A DNA stretch of 64,000 nucleotides from Candidatus Accumulibacter contiguus (lineage in GTDB: Bacteria > Pseudomonadota > Gammaproteobacteria > Burkholderiales > Rhodocyclaceae): contig NZ_SPMX01000009.1 in the NCBI RefSeq assembly GCF_012940005.1, positions 21,181 to 85,180 of the forward strand. The letters run 5' to 3'. The notes under the pieces are model-generated. The model was not told the DNA's origin and ran no database searches. It was given only the letters and a program-made list of their open reading frames with translations. The position numbers and the translations under genes were made by a program. Shown one piece after another: positions 24,996 through 33,865 of this stretch. Position 1 is the first letter of the stretch; each line of letters starts with the position of its first letter.

Positions 24996-25988
24996 ATGCC
25001 CACCAACAAACTGATTACCCTTGCCGAGGCCGTTCGCCGCTACACTTGGGATGGCATGCAGTACGCGAGCGGTGCGGCCCTGCCGGTCGGTTCGGATGCC
25101 ATCGTCTTCGGGCGTGAACTGTTGCGCCAGCAGCGCCGCGAACTGCACGCCATCTTTCACGCCAACACCCAGCAACTCAACCTGCTGGCAGCGGCAGGCG
25201 CGGTGACCCGGGCAGAATGTGGTTTCAGCGGGCTGGAGGGCTTCGGCTTTGCCAACGGCCTGCGGCGGGCCATCGAGCAGGGCAGACTGGTCCTTGAGGA
25301 CTTCTCGAATCTGGCGATGGCGCTGCGCCTGCTGGGTGGTGCGCTGAACTGGCCGTTCGTTCCGGCGACGGTCAATATCGGCTCGGACCTGCAATACCGG
25401 CGCGCTTTCGAGCCCGACGTGCACCCCAATCCAAACAAGATACCTTCGGTGACCGATCCCTTTTCGGGGAAGCAGATCGGCGCTTTCTCGCCGCTGCGTC
25501 CTGATCTGGCGGCGATCCACGTGACGCTCGCCGATCCGGAGGGCGACGCGATCATGCTCGGCACGGAGTGGAGCCGCTTCGAACTGTCGCGGGCGGCGAG
25601 AAGAGTCGTTCTGCTGGCCGATGCCATCGTGGACACCGACTGCATGCGCCAGTATCCGAATCTCGTGCGCATCCCCGGGATCGTCGTCGAAGCCGTCGTC
25701 TACTGGCCGTTTGCTGCCTGGCCGCAAGCTTCGCCCGGTATGCACGACGTAGACGAGGCCCACATGAAGGCGATGAACGTAGCTCTCGGTAGCGACGATG
25801 GTACGGCCGCCTACATCCGCGACTACGTCGAAAGTTACGCCGATCTCGATGGCTATCTCGACCTGATCGGCCGCGAGACGATCAGCGAACTTTCGAACGG
25901 GGCGACCGCTTTCCTGCTTGACCCCTACCGGCGCTGGCTGCTTCCCCATGCCGAAGCGCTGGCCCTCACCGCGGAGGCCAGCACATGA
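24996..25988 (+). CDS. CoA-transferase family I, alpha subunit
   Basis: 330-aa GctA/IpdA-like subunit: LITLAEAVRRYTWDGMQYAS, GSDAIVFGRELLRQQRRELH, NPFT-like IPSVTDPFSGKQIGAFSPLR and PDLAAIHVTLADPEGDAIML. These enzymes move CoA between carboxylic acids. Follows the thioredoxin-like gene by 12 bp and overlaps the beta subunit by 4 bp. Location behind a sulfonate-type transporter suggests that the substrate may be a sulfo-acid such as sulfoacetate, which would bypass the broken SauT ligase. That is speculative. Confidence 0.8.
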   Translation: MPTNKLITLAEAVRRYTWDGMQYASGAALPVGSDAIVFGRELLRQQRRELHAIFHANTQQLNLLAAAGAVTRAECGFSGLEGFGFANGLRRAIEQGRLVLEDFSNLAMALRLLGGALNWPFVPATVNIGSDLQYRRAFEPDVHPNPNKIPSVTDPFSGKQIGAFSPLRPDLAAIHVTLADPEGDAIMLGTEWSRFELSRAARRVVLLADAIVDTDCMRQYPNLVRIPGIVVEAVVYWPFAAWPQASPGMHDVDEAHMKAMNVALGSDDGTAAYIRDYVESYADLDGYLDLIGRETISELSNGATAFLLDPYRRWLLPHAEALALTAEAST

Positions 25989-26770
25989 CTACCGATTACA
26001 GCCGCCAGGAGATGATGGCCATCGCCACCGGCCGCGAGATTCGCGATGGCGAACTGGCCATCTTCGGCGTGGGTCTGTCGATGCTCGCCGGCTACTTCGC
26101 GCAGGCCCATCACGCTCCCGGCGTCCGCGCCATGACCGAAGGCGGCGTCTATGGCGCGAGACCGGTTGGCGGCCTGCCCTGGGGGATCGAATGCAATCGC
26201 CTGGCGGTCAATGCGGTGAGCTTCACCAGTGCCCTGGACGCCCTCGGCTGCCTGGTCGCCTCCGGTCGCTGCGACGTCGGTATCATCGGCGCCGCTCAGG
26301 TCGATCGCTTCGGCAATGTCAACACGACCGGCATCTGGGACGGGCCGATCGGCGAAATATACCGCCCACCGAAGACTCGCCTGACCGGCGCCGGCGGCGC
26401 CAACGACATCGCCTGTGGTGCCAAGCGGTACCTGATCATGGTTAGCCATGAGCCGAAACGCTTCGTGGACCGGGTGAGCTACGTCACATCACCGGGTTAC
26501 CTCGACGGTGGCGACGCCCGTGAACAGGTGGGTTTGATCGGTGGCGGTCCCTCTGCAATCATCACCACCCTCGGCATCCTGCGGCCCGACCCGCAAAGCC
26601 GCGAATTCCAGCTCGACGCCTATTTTCCATTTTCCGGTGCCGAGGAGATTCTGAGCAATACCGGCTGGGATCTAAAGGTGGCGGCCGACGTCCGCGTCGT
26701 CTCCGAGCCATCGTCCGAGGAACTCGCGGCCCTGCGCCGCGTGGACGAAACCGGCATGCTGCGCCGGTAG
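25985..26770 (+). CDS. CoA-transferase family I, beta subunit
   Basis: 261-aa GctB/IpdB-like subunit, ATG overlapping the alpha stop (ATGA). The region FGVGLSMLAGYFAQAHHAPG followed by AMTEGGVYGARPVGG corresponds to the catalytic-glutamate segment (E in TEGG). VGIIGAAQVDRFGNVNTT and LTGAGGANDIACGAKR are standard. Together with the alpha subunit it should form the active heteromer. No lesion seen. Confidence 0.8.
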   Translation: MTTDYSRQEMMAIATGREIRDGELAIFGVGLSMLAGYFAQAHHAPGVRAMTEGGVYGARPVGGLPWGIECNRLAVNAVSFTSALDALGCLVASGRCDVGIIGAAQVDRFGNVNTTGIWDGPIGEIYRPPKTRLTGAGGANDIACGAKRYLIMVSHEPKRFVDRVSYVTSPGYLDGGDAREQVGLIGGGPSAIITTLGILRPDPQSREFQLDAYFPFSGAEEILSNTGWDLKVAADVRVVSEPSSEELAALRRVDETGMLRR

Positions 26771-26796
26771 CGAGGGCCAAAGGGCCCCGGCGGGCC

Positions 26797-27309
26797 CTAA
26801 GTTCGTCGGAGTTCATGGAACAGGGCGAGGCCTTCCGGCCATGCGCCGTAACCCGACTCGACGTTGATGTGACCTGCGTCGCCAAGGTTGCGGTAGCGGC
26901 TACCCCAGACGCCTGCCCAGTGTTCGGCGACGCTGCGCTTTACCCACGGATCGTTGTTGCTGGCGACGACAAGGCTGGGGAAGGCAAGTCGCTCTTCCGG
27001 GAGCTCGGCCGCTGCCCCGAAACGCTCGGGATCGGCAGGTGCCACGAGCAGGGCCGCGCGGATACGGGTGGGGCAGACCAGACCGGCGCTGACTGTTGCG
27101 AGGCAACCAAAGCTGTGAGCGACAATCCACACCGGCTTGCTCTGGGCGTCGATGGCTGCGCGCACGCGTGCCGCCCATTCGGGAAGACCGGGCTGGTTCC
27201 AGTCGGCTTGCTCAACCCGCCGGGTATCGCTGAGCGTGCTTTCGAACCAGGTCTGCCAATGAGTTGGCCCACTGTTGCGCAGACCCGGGACGATCAGGGT
27301 GATATCCAT
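26797..27309 (-). CDS. RBBP9/YdeN-type alpha/beta hydrolase
   Basis: 170-aa small serine hydrolase. Nucleophile in VWIVAHSFGCLATV, acid in VVASNNDPWVK, histidine in LGDAGHINVESGYG: a complete triad. The N-terminal VPGLRNSGPTHWQTWFE is characteristic. Substrate unknown. Convergent with the CoA-transferase pair and 11 bp downstream of the DUF302 gene. Confidence 0.85.
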   Translation of the reverse strand: MDITLIVPGLRNSGPTHWQTWFESTLSDTRRVEQADWNQPGLPEWAARVRAAIDAQSKPVWIVAHSFGCLATVSAGLVCPTRIRAALLVAPADPERFGAAAELPEERLAFPSLVVASNNDPWVKRSVAEHWAGVWGSRYRNLGDAGHINVESGYGAWPEGLALFHELRRT

Positions 27310-27320
27310 GGACTTGTCGA

Positions 27321-27974
27321 TCAGCCCAGGGTGTCTTTCCAGATGCTTGTCGCCCAGGCCCGCGTGTAGAGACCTTCCTCGACCGACGCCTCTTTCGAAA
27401 CGCCACCGGAGCCCTCCACCACCAGCGGCACCTTTTTCTCCGGCCAGATCTTTCGCTGCGCGTCCTCGACGACGGCGATGCGGCAGGGTAGAAAAGCCGC
27501 GAACTCGAGACTGTAATCGAGGAGTTCCCGGGCAAGCAGCGCGTCACAGAAGTGGTAGATCTCGACCCTGGGTGTCGGCTTGCCGGTCATCGCCTCGATT
27601 TCCTTGTGGACCGGGTGGGTACCAATGAACTTCAGGTTGATCTTGTTTGCCCGGAGCTTCATGGAGGTGATGACATCATCCCAGGAAAGACCCGGCTGCG
27701 CTGCGACCTTGTAGGTCACCAGGTTGATCAGTTCGCGGATCGAAAGCGGTGACTGCGCCAGCGACGTCTGAAGAAACGTTCGCCGTGCCTCTGGCGTAAT
27801 CGGGTCCATCATGGTGTTGGGAGTGAACGGCCGCACATTCGACGCTGATAAGGGGATCGCTGCCGGGAGGCTGGAAGGGCCGCCGACGTTCGCGGCGTCA
27901 TTGGCTTGCGCCAAAGCCCCGCTGGCAGCCAGGGTCAGACTCATTGCGAGGAGAGCGCTCGGGTGGCTCGCCAT
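27321..27974 (-). CDS. Exported DUF302 protein
   Basis: 217 aa with a signal peptide (LLAMSLTLAASGALAQA). The DUF302 core is recognisable: SWDDVITSMKLRANKINLKF, VEIYHFCDALLARELLDYSL, AAFLPCRIAVVEDAQRKIW. Function of the domain is not established; it occurs near sulfur-oxidation and copper genes. It lies downstream of a strong TAAG palindrome, so probably part of the sulfur regulon. Confidence 0.72.
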   Translation of the reverse strand: MASHPSALLAMSLTLAASGALAQANDAANVGGPSSLPAAIPLSASNVRPFTPNTMMDPITPEARRTFLQTSLAQSPLSIRELINLVTYKVAAQPGLSWDDVITSMKLRANKINLKFIGTHPVHKEIEAMTGKPTPRVEIYHFCDALLARELLDYSLEFAAFLPCRIAVVEDAQRKIWPEKKVPLVVEGSGGVSKEASVEEGLYTRAWATSIWKDTLG

Positions 27975-28087
27975 GTCACCTTCTCGCTTTGTCGTTCATG
28001 CTCTTCTCCTTTCCAGGCCTGCCGAAACGGGCCGACAAGCGGCGCATGATGCCAACCACCAGGAGTATCGCAAACGATTTATTTCCC

Positions 28088-28189
28088 ATAAGCAAATAGT
28101 GATTCTGCCGACTCGCGCCGGATCCCGAGGTGGCGCGAATAGCGCTGCCGGAAATTGGCTTCGGCAAATATGGTTATAAGAAATTCTTA
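28088..28189. promoter_or_regulatory. Candidate sulfur operators upstream of the DUF302 gene
   Basis: The 388-bp gap 27975-28362 holds ATAAGCAAAT (28088-28097) and a perfect palindrome TAAGAA-A-TTCTTA (28177-28189) preceded by TTA. These match the elements before the encapsulin and transporter operons. Nothing else is recognisable in the gap. Confidence 0.45.
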
Positions 28190-28362
28190 CTTTGCCTGCC
28201 GTTGCTCCCTGCATAATCTTGGGGTTTCTTTGATCGTCGAATCGCCTGGGGTGCCGTGACCAGTTGCCAGATTGCCAGGGCCTTGTTGCCGCTTCCCGCT
28301 GCAAGCAGCGTTCAGACGTAGGCGAGCGAACCGCATCCGGGGGTGGATTGAGGGTCAATCGG

Positions 28363-28800
28363 ATGTCGCATCACGCAACACCAGAGACGACGAGCGCCGG
28401 ATCAAGCACCGGCGATTCCCCTGCCTGCGAGCTGCCGGCCCATTGGCAATTGCCGACCATGCAACGCAATGCGCTGAGAAAGGTATTTGATCGTCCCGAG
28501 TTTACTCCCGGTGAGGTGGCCGGCCTTGGTCATCGGCGCCTCGAGCGGGCCGAGGGAATCGGCCGAAAGGGCCTGGCAACGATCATTGAGTGGTTGCGGT
28601 ACCAGGGCTACGAACTCGCTAGCGACGCCCATGGTTCACAAGCCCGAGATCTTGCTACGGCTCGGCGGCAGATCAAGAAGCTCGAAAAGGCCATGCGTGT
28701 TCTGCGAACTCACGGTTATACGGTCCTCCGGAGCGAACCCTCCGCGGATGACGGCAAGGACTGCTGCAACTCGCCAGAGATTCCTGACATCTCTGAATAA
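28363..28800 (+). CDS. Hypothetical protein with helix-hairpin-helix-like segment
   Basis: 145 aa from ATG 28363 (MSHHATPETTSAG). I do not recognise the family. Central LGHRRLERAEGIGRKGLATI followed by IEWLRYQGYEL resembles the HhH/RNA-polymerase alpha C-terminal fold. A basic coiled-coil-like stretch (ARDLATARRQIKKLEKAMRV) follows. The head is Ser/Thr-rich. An in-frame upstream start at 28264 is possible but lacks coding character. It could be a nucleic-acid-binding protein. Neighbours give no clue. Confidence 0.55.
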   Translation: MSHHATPETTSAGSSTGDSPACELPAHWQLPTMQRNALRKVFDRPEFTPGEVAGLGHRRLERAEGIGRKGLATIIEWLRYQGYELASDAHGSQARDLATARRQIKKLEKAMRVLRTHGYTVLRSEPSADDGKDCCNSPEIPDISE

Positions 28801-29143
28801 GGCGATCTCCGGGAATCAAGCCAATGATTTATCTATTTTTTAATTCAATCTGTTGTTTGTTTTCTGGTGCGGATGATTATCGATACCGCTCGCCAAGTGT
28901 AAAAAAATTTCGACACCCGGAAGCCGTCAATGGGCTTCCAGGAGCGAGCCAATCGCGCGGAAAGCCCCAGCAAGGGCGGGAAGCGGGCTTTGCGCGGAGT
29001 GTAAAAACCGACCGCCGGAATCGGAATGCTCGGGGCTGCCATCCAGGCCACTCTGCCATCAGCGGCCAACGTCGGACTTCGGACCGACCGAGCGGCATCG
29101 CCGCCCTCCCCTTCAGCGCCAGGCCTTCCGCAGGCCATGGCCC
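28801..29143. other. Intergenic region without a recognisable gene
   Basis: AT-rich at its left end (28820-28910, with long T and A runs), GC-rich to the right. A perfect 7-bp hairpin GGAAGCC/GGCTTCC lies at 28919-28939, followed on the minus strand by a run of seven T. It could terminate the VWA/MoxR operon, although it lies more than 200 bp past that stop. Confidence 0.4.
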
Positions 29144-30313
29144 CTACTTGCTCAACAACCTCATTCCCCGCTCCAGCCCATCGAGTGTCAGCGGAAACAT
29201 CCGACCCCCCATCAGGTTGTAGATCAGCGAGGTCGATTGCCGGTATGGCCACGACTGTTCCGACTCGGGGTTGAGCCAGATCGCGTGCGGCCAGGTTTCG
29301 GCCAGGCGGCGCAACCAGGTGGCGCCGGGTTCGGCGTTGTTGTATTCGAGGCAGCCGTTGGGCTGTACGAGCTCGTAAGGACTCATCGACGCGTCGCCGA
29401 CGAAGATCAGCTTGTAGTCATTGCCGTATTTGTGCAGCACGTCCTGGGTGGCGATGCGCTCGCTGTGGCGACGGCGATTATCCTTCCACAGACGGTCATA
29501 GACGCAATTGTGGAAATAGTAGTGTTCGAGGTGCTTGAACTCGCTGCGGCAGGCCGAGAAGAGTTCTTCGCAGACGCGGATGTGGTCGTCCATCGAGCCG
29601 CCGATGTCGAGGAACAACAGCACCTTGACGGCGTTGTGACGTTCCGGGCGCATGTGCAGGTCGAGCCAGCCGGCGTTGCGCGCGGTGCCGGTGATCGTGC
29701 TTTCGAGGTCGAGCTCGTCGGGAGCGCCCTGGCGGGCAAAACGGCGCAGGCGGCGCAGCGCGACCTTGATGTTGCGCGTGCCGATTTCGACACGATCGTC
29801 GAGGTTGCGGTATTCGCGCTTCTCCCAGACCTTGACCGCCGAGCGGTTCTCGCTCCTGCCGCCGACGCGGATTCCCTCGGGATGCGTGCCACCGTGTCCA
29901 AACGGCGAGCTGCCGCCGCTGCCAATCCATTTGTTGCCGCCGGAATGTCGCTCCTTCTGTTCGGCGAGGCGCTGTTTGAAGGTTTCCATCAGCTTGTCCC
30001 AGCCGAGCTTTTCGAGTCTGGCGCGTTCGGCGTCGCTCAGATGCTGCTTGACCGCCTGCCGCAGCCACTCTTCGGGGATCAGTACGTCCATCCCCGGCAG
30101 TGCCTCGACTCCCTTGAAGTACTCGCCGAAAGCACGGTCGAACTTGTCGAAATGGGTCTCGTCCTTGACCAGGGTGGCACGCGACAGCACATAGAAGTCG
30201 TCGATGCTCTGTTCGATGACATGCTGCTGCAGCGCTTCGAGCAGGGTCAGGAATTCCTTGATCGATACCGGCAGGCGGCTCGCCTTGAGGTGCAGGAAGA
30301 AGTCGATCAGCAT
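29144..30313 (-). CDS. CoxE-like VWA domain protein
   Basis: 389 aa. The C-terminal half is a von Willebrand A domain with MIDAS FLDIGGSMDDHIRVCEELFS (D-x-G-G-S) and IFVGDASMSPYEL. The N-terminal half is helical and basic, with a glycine-rich linker (SGGSSPFGHGGTHPEGIRVG). CoxE-type proteins work with MoxR AAA+ ATPases to insert metals or mature protein complexes. The moxR gene is immediately upstream on the same strand. The target complex here is unknown. Confidence 0.85.
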   Translation of the reverse strand: MLIDFFLHLKASRLPVSIKEFLTLLEALQQHVIEQSIDDFYVLSRATLVKDETHFDKFDRAFGEYFKGVEALPGMDVLIPEEWLRQAVKQHLSDAERARLEKLGWDKLMETFKQRLAEQKERHSGGNKWIGSGGSSPFGHGGTHPEGIRVGGRSENRSAVKVWEKREYRNLDDRVEIGTRNIKVALRRLRRFARQGAPDELDLESTITGTARNAGWLDLHMRPERHNAVKVLLFLDIGGSMDDHIRVCEELFSACRSEFKHLEHYYFHNCVYDRLWKDNRRRHSERIATQDVLHKYGNDYKLIFVGDASMSPYELVQPNGCLEYNNAEPGATWLRRLAETWPHAIWLNPESEQSWPYRQSTSLIYNLMGGRMFPLTLDGLERGMRLLSK

Positions 30314-30332
30314 CGTTGCTGCCCGATTTGCC

Positions 30333-31176
30333 TCAGCGGTTCTGACGCGCCATGAAAATCAGGCGCTCGAAGAGGTGTACGTCCTGCTCGTTCTTCAGCA
30401 GCGCGCCGTGCAGTGGCGGGATCGCGGACTTCTGATCCTTGCTGCGCAGCACTTCCGGCGGAATGTCTTCGGCCAGCAGCAGCTTGAGCCAGTCGAGCAG
30501 TTCCGAGGTCGAGGGTTTTTTTCTTCAGACCCGGAATCTCGCGCAGTTCGAAGAAGACCTCCAGTGCTTCGCACAGCAGTGTCGGTTTCAGGCCGGGGAA
30601 GTGCACGTTGACGATCCTGGTCATCGTCTCCTTGTCGGGAAAGCGGATGTAATGGAAAAAGCAGCGACGCAGGAAGGCGTCGGGCAGTTCCTTCTCGTTG
30701 TTCGAAGTGATGAACAGCACCGGTCGGTGGCGCGCACGCACCTGCTGACGGGTTTCGTAGACAAAGAACTCCATGCGGTCGAGTTCGCGCAGGAGATCGT
30801 TGGGAAATTCGATGTCGGCCTTGTCGATCTCGTCGATCAGCACCACCGATGGCGTTTCGCATTCAAACGCCTGCCAGAGAATGCCCTTGACGATGTAGCT
30901 GCCGATGTCGGCAACCTTCGCCTCGCCGAGCTGCGAGTCGCGCAGGCGCGACACCGCATCGTATTCGTAGAGCCCCTGCTGCGCCTTGGTCGTCGATTTG
31001 ACGTGCCACTCGAACAGCGGCAAGCCCAGGGAGGCAGCCACCTCTTCGGCGAGCATGGTCTTGCCGGTCCCCGGCTCGCCCTTGATCAGGAGCGGGCGCT
31101 GCAGGGTGATCGCGGCGTTGACCGCCAGGGTCAGGTCGCGGGTGGCGACGTAGGTATCGGAACCGGAAAAGCGCAT
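30333..31176 (-). CDS. MoxR-type AAA+ ATPase, frameshifted near the 3' end
   Basis: About 280 aa. Walker A LLIKGEPGTGKTMLAEE, Walker B VVLIDEIDKAD, sensor 1 VLFITSNNEKELPDAFLRR. After EIPGLKKK the frame is lost at a run of seven T (30516-30522, plus strand). With six, the product continues PSTSELLDWLKLLLAEDIPP and ends RLIFMARQNR at 30333, the normal C-terminus for this family. I treat the extra base as probable sequence error. Forms a chaperone pair with the VWA protein. Confidence 0.85.
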
Positions 31177-31246
31177 GGCGGGAATCCTCTCAGTGACGGT
31201 CTGATTTTACCCGCAAATGTCCCGACAAGGGTCAGGCTGTGGCGTT

Positions 31247-31675
31247 TCAGCGGCTCGCCGTCTGCCGCAAGCAATCCAGGTAAGCCGCCGCATCGATTGC
31301 CCCACCCTGCCGCTGCGCACGCCAGAGCGCCTCGCCAAGACACTCGATGAACGCGTGTTCGGCGGCATGCACCTCAAGGCGGGTGCGCAGGGCCTGATAG
31401 GCGGCACGAATTCCCGGTGGCTGGTCGATGCTGATCTGTTCGGCGATGGCGAGGTGCAGCGAGAGATGGAGAAAGGGATTCATCTGCCCGCTCTCGGGCG
31501 TGAACTCCTGCTCCAGCGCCAGCGCCGGGTTTTCGAGCAGAGCGTGGTATTCGGGGTGATGCAGGATCAGGTCGGCAGCCGTGACCTCGGCGCCTTCGAG
31601 AATCGCACGTTCGCGGTATTTACGCCAGGCTTCGCAGAAAAACTGGCGGACCTGTTCACGGCTGGGATTGAACAT
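31247..31675 (-). CDS. DUF1841 family protein
   Basis: 142 aa. The family pattern is clear: MFNPSREQVRQFFCEAWRKY, LILHHPEYHALLENPALALE, NPFLHLSLHLAIAEQISIDQ and CLGEALWRAQR. Conserved in betaproteobacteria, function unknown. Located 43 bp after nth on the same strand and likely co-transcribed with it. Confidence 0.85.
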   Translation of the reverse strand: MFNPSREQVRQFFCEAWRKYRERAILEGAEVTAADLILHHPEYHALLENPALALEQEFTPESGQMNPFLHLSLHLAIAEQISIDQPPGIRAAYQALRTRLEVHAAEHAFIECLGEALWRAQRQGGAIDAAAYLDCLRQTASR

Positions 31676-31717
31676 GGCTTCTCCAGGCTGCGCGGGGGAT
31701 CGGAGCAGTGACGGCGT

Positions 31718-32374
31718 TCATCGGGGCGGCGGCCCGGGCGGAGCACTGGTCTTCTCCGGGTAGGCACAGAGATCGGCAATGCTGCAGCGCCAGCAATCGG
31801 GCTTGCGCGCCTTGCAGACGTAGCGCCCGTGCAGGATCAGCCAGTGATGGGCGGCATGCAGGAATTCCTCCGGTACCGCCTGCAGCAGCGCACGTTCGAC
31901 GGCCAGGGGAGTCTTGCCGGGGGCCAGCCCGGTGCAATTGGCGACTCGAAAGATGTGCGTATCGACGGCGATCGTGGCCTCGCCGAAAGCGGTGTTGAGA
32001 AGCACATTGGCAGTCTTGCGACCGACCCCCGGCAGCGCTTCGAGGGCTGCGCGCGAGTGCGGGACTTCGCCGCCATGTTGTTCGAGCAACTGCCGGCAGG
32101 TGGCGAGGATGTTTCTGGTCTTGCCCTGGTAAAGGCCGATGCGGTTGAGGTAGGGGGCCAGACCGCTTTCGCCGAGCGCCAGTATCGCCTGCGGCGTCGG
32201 CGCGTCGGCAAAGAGCTGCCGGGTGGCGAGATTGACGCTCTTGTCGGTGGCCTGTGCCGACAGGATGACGGCAATCAGCAACTGGAAGGTGCTGGCGTAG
32301 GCCAGTTCGGTGGTCGGTTCCGGGTTGGCCAAGCGCAGGCGGGCGAAGAGTTCCTGGGCTTGAACACGGTTCAT
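31718..32374 (-). CDS. nth: Endonuclease III
   Basis: 218-aa DNA glycosylase/AP lyase that removes oxidised pyrimidines. The catalytic lysine is in LPGVGRKTANVLLNTAFGEA (HhH motif plus K). The aspartate is in TIAVDTHIFRVAN. The 4Fe-4S cysteines are in CKARKPDCWRCSIADLC. ATG 32374 aligns with known N-termini; an upstream ATG at 32395 would overlap rnfE. Downstream of rnfE, a common arrangement in proteobacteria. Confidence 0.95.
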   Translation of the reverse strand: MNRVQAQELFARLRLANPEPTTELAYASTFQLLIAVILSAQATDKSVNLATRQLFADAPTPQAILALGESGLAPYLNRIGLYQGKTRNILATCRQLLEQHGGEVPHSRAALEALPGVGRKTANVLLNTAFGEATIAVDTHIFRVANCTGLAPGKTPLAVERALLQAVPEEFLHAAHHWLILHGRYVCKARKPDCWRCSIADLCAYPEKTSAPPGPPPR

Positions 32375-32384
32375 CGTCGCCGAC

Positions 32385-33074
32385 TCAGACGCCATCGCCG
32401 AGCGCCAGCAGTGGTGGCTGTGATTTCGGCCGGCGCGCAGCGGCGCGGGCTTCGAGCCAGTTTTTCCAGGAAATCAGGCAGCCGAGCAGGATGAAGGCGC
32501 CAGGTGGCAGCATTGCCAGCAGAAAACCGGGATAGTCGGCCGGCAGCAACTGCAGGGGCTGCAGCGCCGGAAAAACCATGTCGATACCGGCCAGCAGCGT
32601 ACCGCCGCCGATCAGTTCGCGCAGCCCACCGAGCAGGGCAAGCGTCCACAACATGCCGACGCCCATGAAGACGCCGTCGAATGCCGCTTGCAGTGGCGGA
32701 TTCTTGTTGGCGAAGGCTTCGACACGCGCCAGCACGATGCAGTTGGTGACGATCAGGGGGATGAAGATGCCAAGAACCAGGTACAACTCATGCAGTTGGG
32801 CATTGAACAGCAGATCGACAACGGTCACCAGCGCGGCGACGATGAGGATGAAGACCGGGATGCGAATCTCGTGCGGGATCAGGTTTCGCAGCGATGCGAC
32901 GGCAACATTGGCGATGGCCATGACGACGATCGTCGCCAGCGACAGCATCACGCCGTTGACCAGATTGGTGGTCACGGCGAGCAAGGGGCAGAGGCCCAGA
33001 ATCTGCACCAGGCTGGTATTCTGGTGCCAGATGCCGTTGGCGCCGATCTGGCGGAATTCTTCACGACTGATCAT
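32385..33074 (-). CDS. rnfE: Rnf electron transport complex subunit E
   Basis: 229-aa membrane subunit with six hydrophobic segments. Typical start FRQIGANGIWHQNTSLVQIL and LGLCPLLAVTTNLVNGV; the conserved NCIVLARVEAFANKN lies mid-membrane. Pairs with RnfA in the ferredoxin:NAD+ oxidoreductase that couples to H+/Na+ translocation. Separated from rnfG by a hairpin repeat, unlike the other overlapping rnf genes. Confidence 0.95.
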   Translation of the reverse strand: MISREEFRQIGANGIWHQNTSLVQILGLCPLLAVTTNLVNGVMLSLATIVVMAIANVAVASLRNLIPHEIRIPVFILIVAALVTVVDLLFNAQLHELYLVLGIFIPLIVTNCIVLARVEAFANKNPPLQAAFDGVFMGVGMLWTLALLGGLRELIGGGTLLAGIDMVFPALQPLQLLPADYPGFLLAMLPPGAFILLGCLISWKNWLEARAAARRPKSQPPLLALGDGV

Positions 33075-33098
33075 TTCTCTCCTCCTGCGCTCGCGCTA

Positions 33099-33217
33099 AC
33101 GGTCATGACTTTTCCAGGCACCCTCGATCGTGAAAGTCATGACCGTTTCCCTCTCCCCCCGACCCCTCCCCCGCGAGGGGGGAGGGGAGATTCGTGAGTC
33201 GCTGACGCGACTTTTAC
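33099..33217. repeat. Hairpin repeat copy R1 (rnfG/rnfE junction)
   Basis: ACGGTCATGACTTT (33099-33112) and AAAGTCATGACCGT (33133-33146) form a perfect 14-bp stem. A CTCCCC/GGGGAG stem-loop and a GAGTCGCTGACGCGACTTT segment follow. The same modules recur at 37.8, 44.6 and 54.5 kb. The rnfG stop lies inside it (33137-33139). Confidence 0.9.
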
Positions 33218-33865
33218 ATGCAAGAGTTGCTGGCGATTTTCGGCAACGTAGTGTAAGGCCTTGTGCACCGCCTTGATCACGGCGCGCGGCGTCACCGTCG
33301 CGCCAGCGACCGAGTCGAAGCGACCCTTGTCCTTCCTGACCCGCCATTCGCGGTCGGCTACCGTCGCCAGCGAGAGACCGTCAAACTGCCGGATCCACGG
33401 GTGCTCCTTGTTCTTGTCCTTCCTCGGATCGATGTAGTCGCCCAGGCCTGGGGTCTCCTTGTGTTGCGTGACGCGGACGCCGAGCAGCGTTCCGTCGGCG
33501 GCGACGGCGATCAACAGGCGGATCTTTCCGGAATAGCCATCGGGAGCGACCGCTTCAAAAACCAGCGCGCTGGTCTGGCCGGCCTTGCGTGCCAGGTAGG
33601 CAGTCGTGGCTTCGTCGGTACCGAGGGCAGTGCTCGGCGGCAGCGGCAGATGATCGTTCAGCAGGTCGTTATCGTAGAGTTCGCGCGGCAGCACTTCAGC
33701 GATCAGCTTCATTTTTTCCTCTGCGGCGGCGGCCTCGATCGCCGTCCGGGTCGACAGGAAAGCGGCAGCCAGCAGGCTGGTGAACGCCACCACGAAAATC
33801 AGCAGGATGAGCGCCGTGCGCACCGCCATCCTGGCCGCACTGGGCGTCTTCTGCGGTAGCGTCAT
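33137..33865 (-). CDS. rnfG: Rnf electron transport complex subunit G
   Basis: 242 aa. One N-terminal membrane helix (ALILLIFVVAFTSLLAAAFL), then a periplasmic FMN-binding domain. FMN is attached to the threonine in SVAGATVTPRAVIKAV; GVRVTQHKETPGLGDYID is conserved. The ATG at 33865 overlaps the rnfD TAA by one base. The last ~25 residues (from VKVASATHESPLPPRGG) are encoded by repeat R1 and are not native RnfG sequence. Confidence 0.93.
   Translation of the reverse strand: MTLPQKTPSAARMAVRTALILLIFVVAFTSLLAAAFLSTRTAIEAAAAEEKMKLIAEVLPRELYDNDLLNDHLPLPPSTALGTDEATTAYLARKAGQTSALVFEAVAPDGYSGKIRLLIAVAADGTLLGVRVTQHKETPGLGDYIDPRKDKNKEHPWIRQFDGLSLATVADREWRVRKDKGRFDSVAGATVTPRAVIKAVHKALHYVAENRQQLLHVKVASATHESPLPPRGGGVGGRGKRS

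Noticed and set aside
24627..25949. 440-codon antisense frame opposite the thioredoxin-like and CoA-transferase genes
   Set aside because: Spans two real genes in the opposite direction and matches no family; a shadow of GC-rich third positions.
30516..30522. Programmed ribosomal frameshifting at the A7 run of moxR
   Set aside because: The needed shift is +1, not the -1 expected for an A-AAA-AAA slippery site, and three other genes show the same homopolymer +1 signature.
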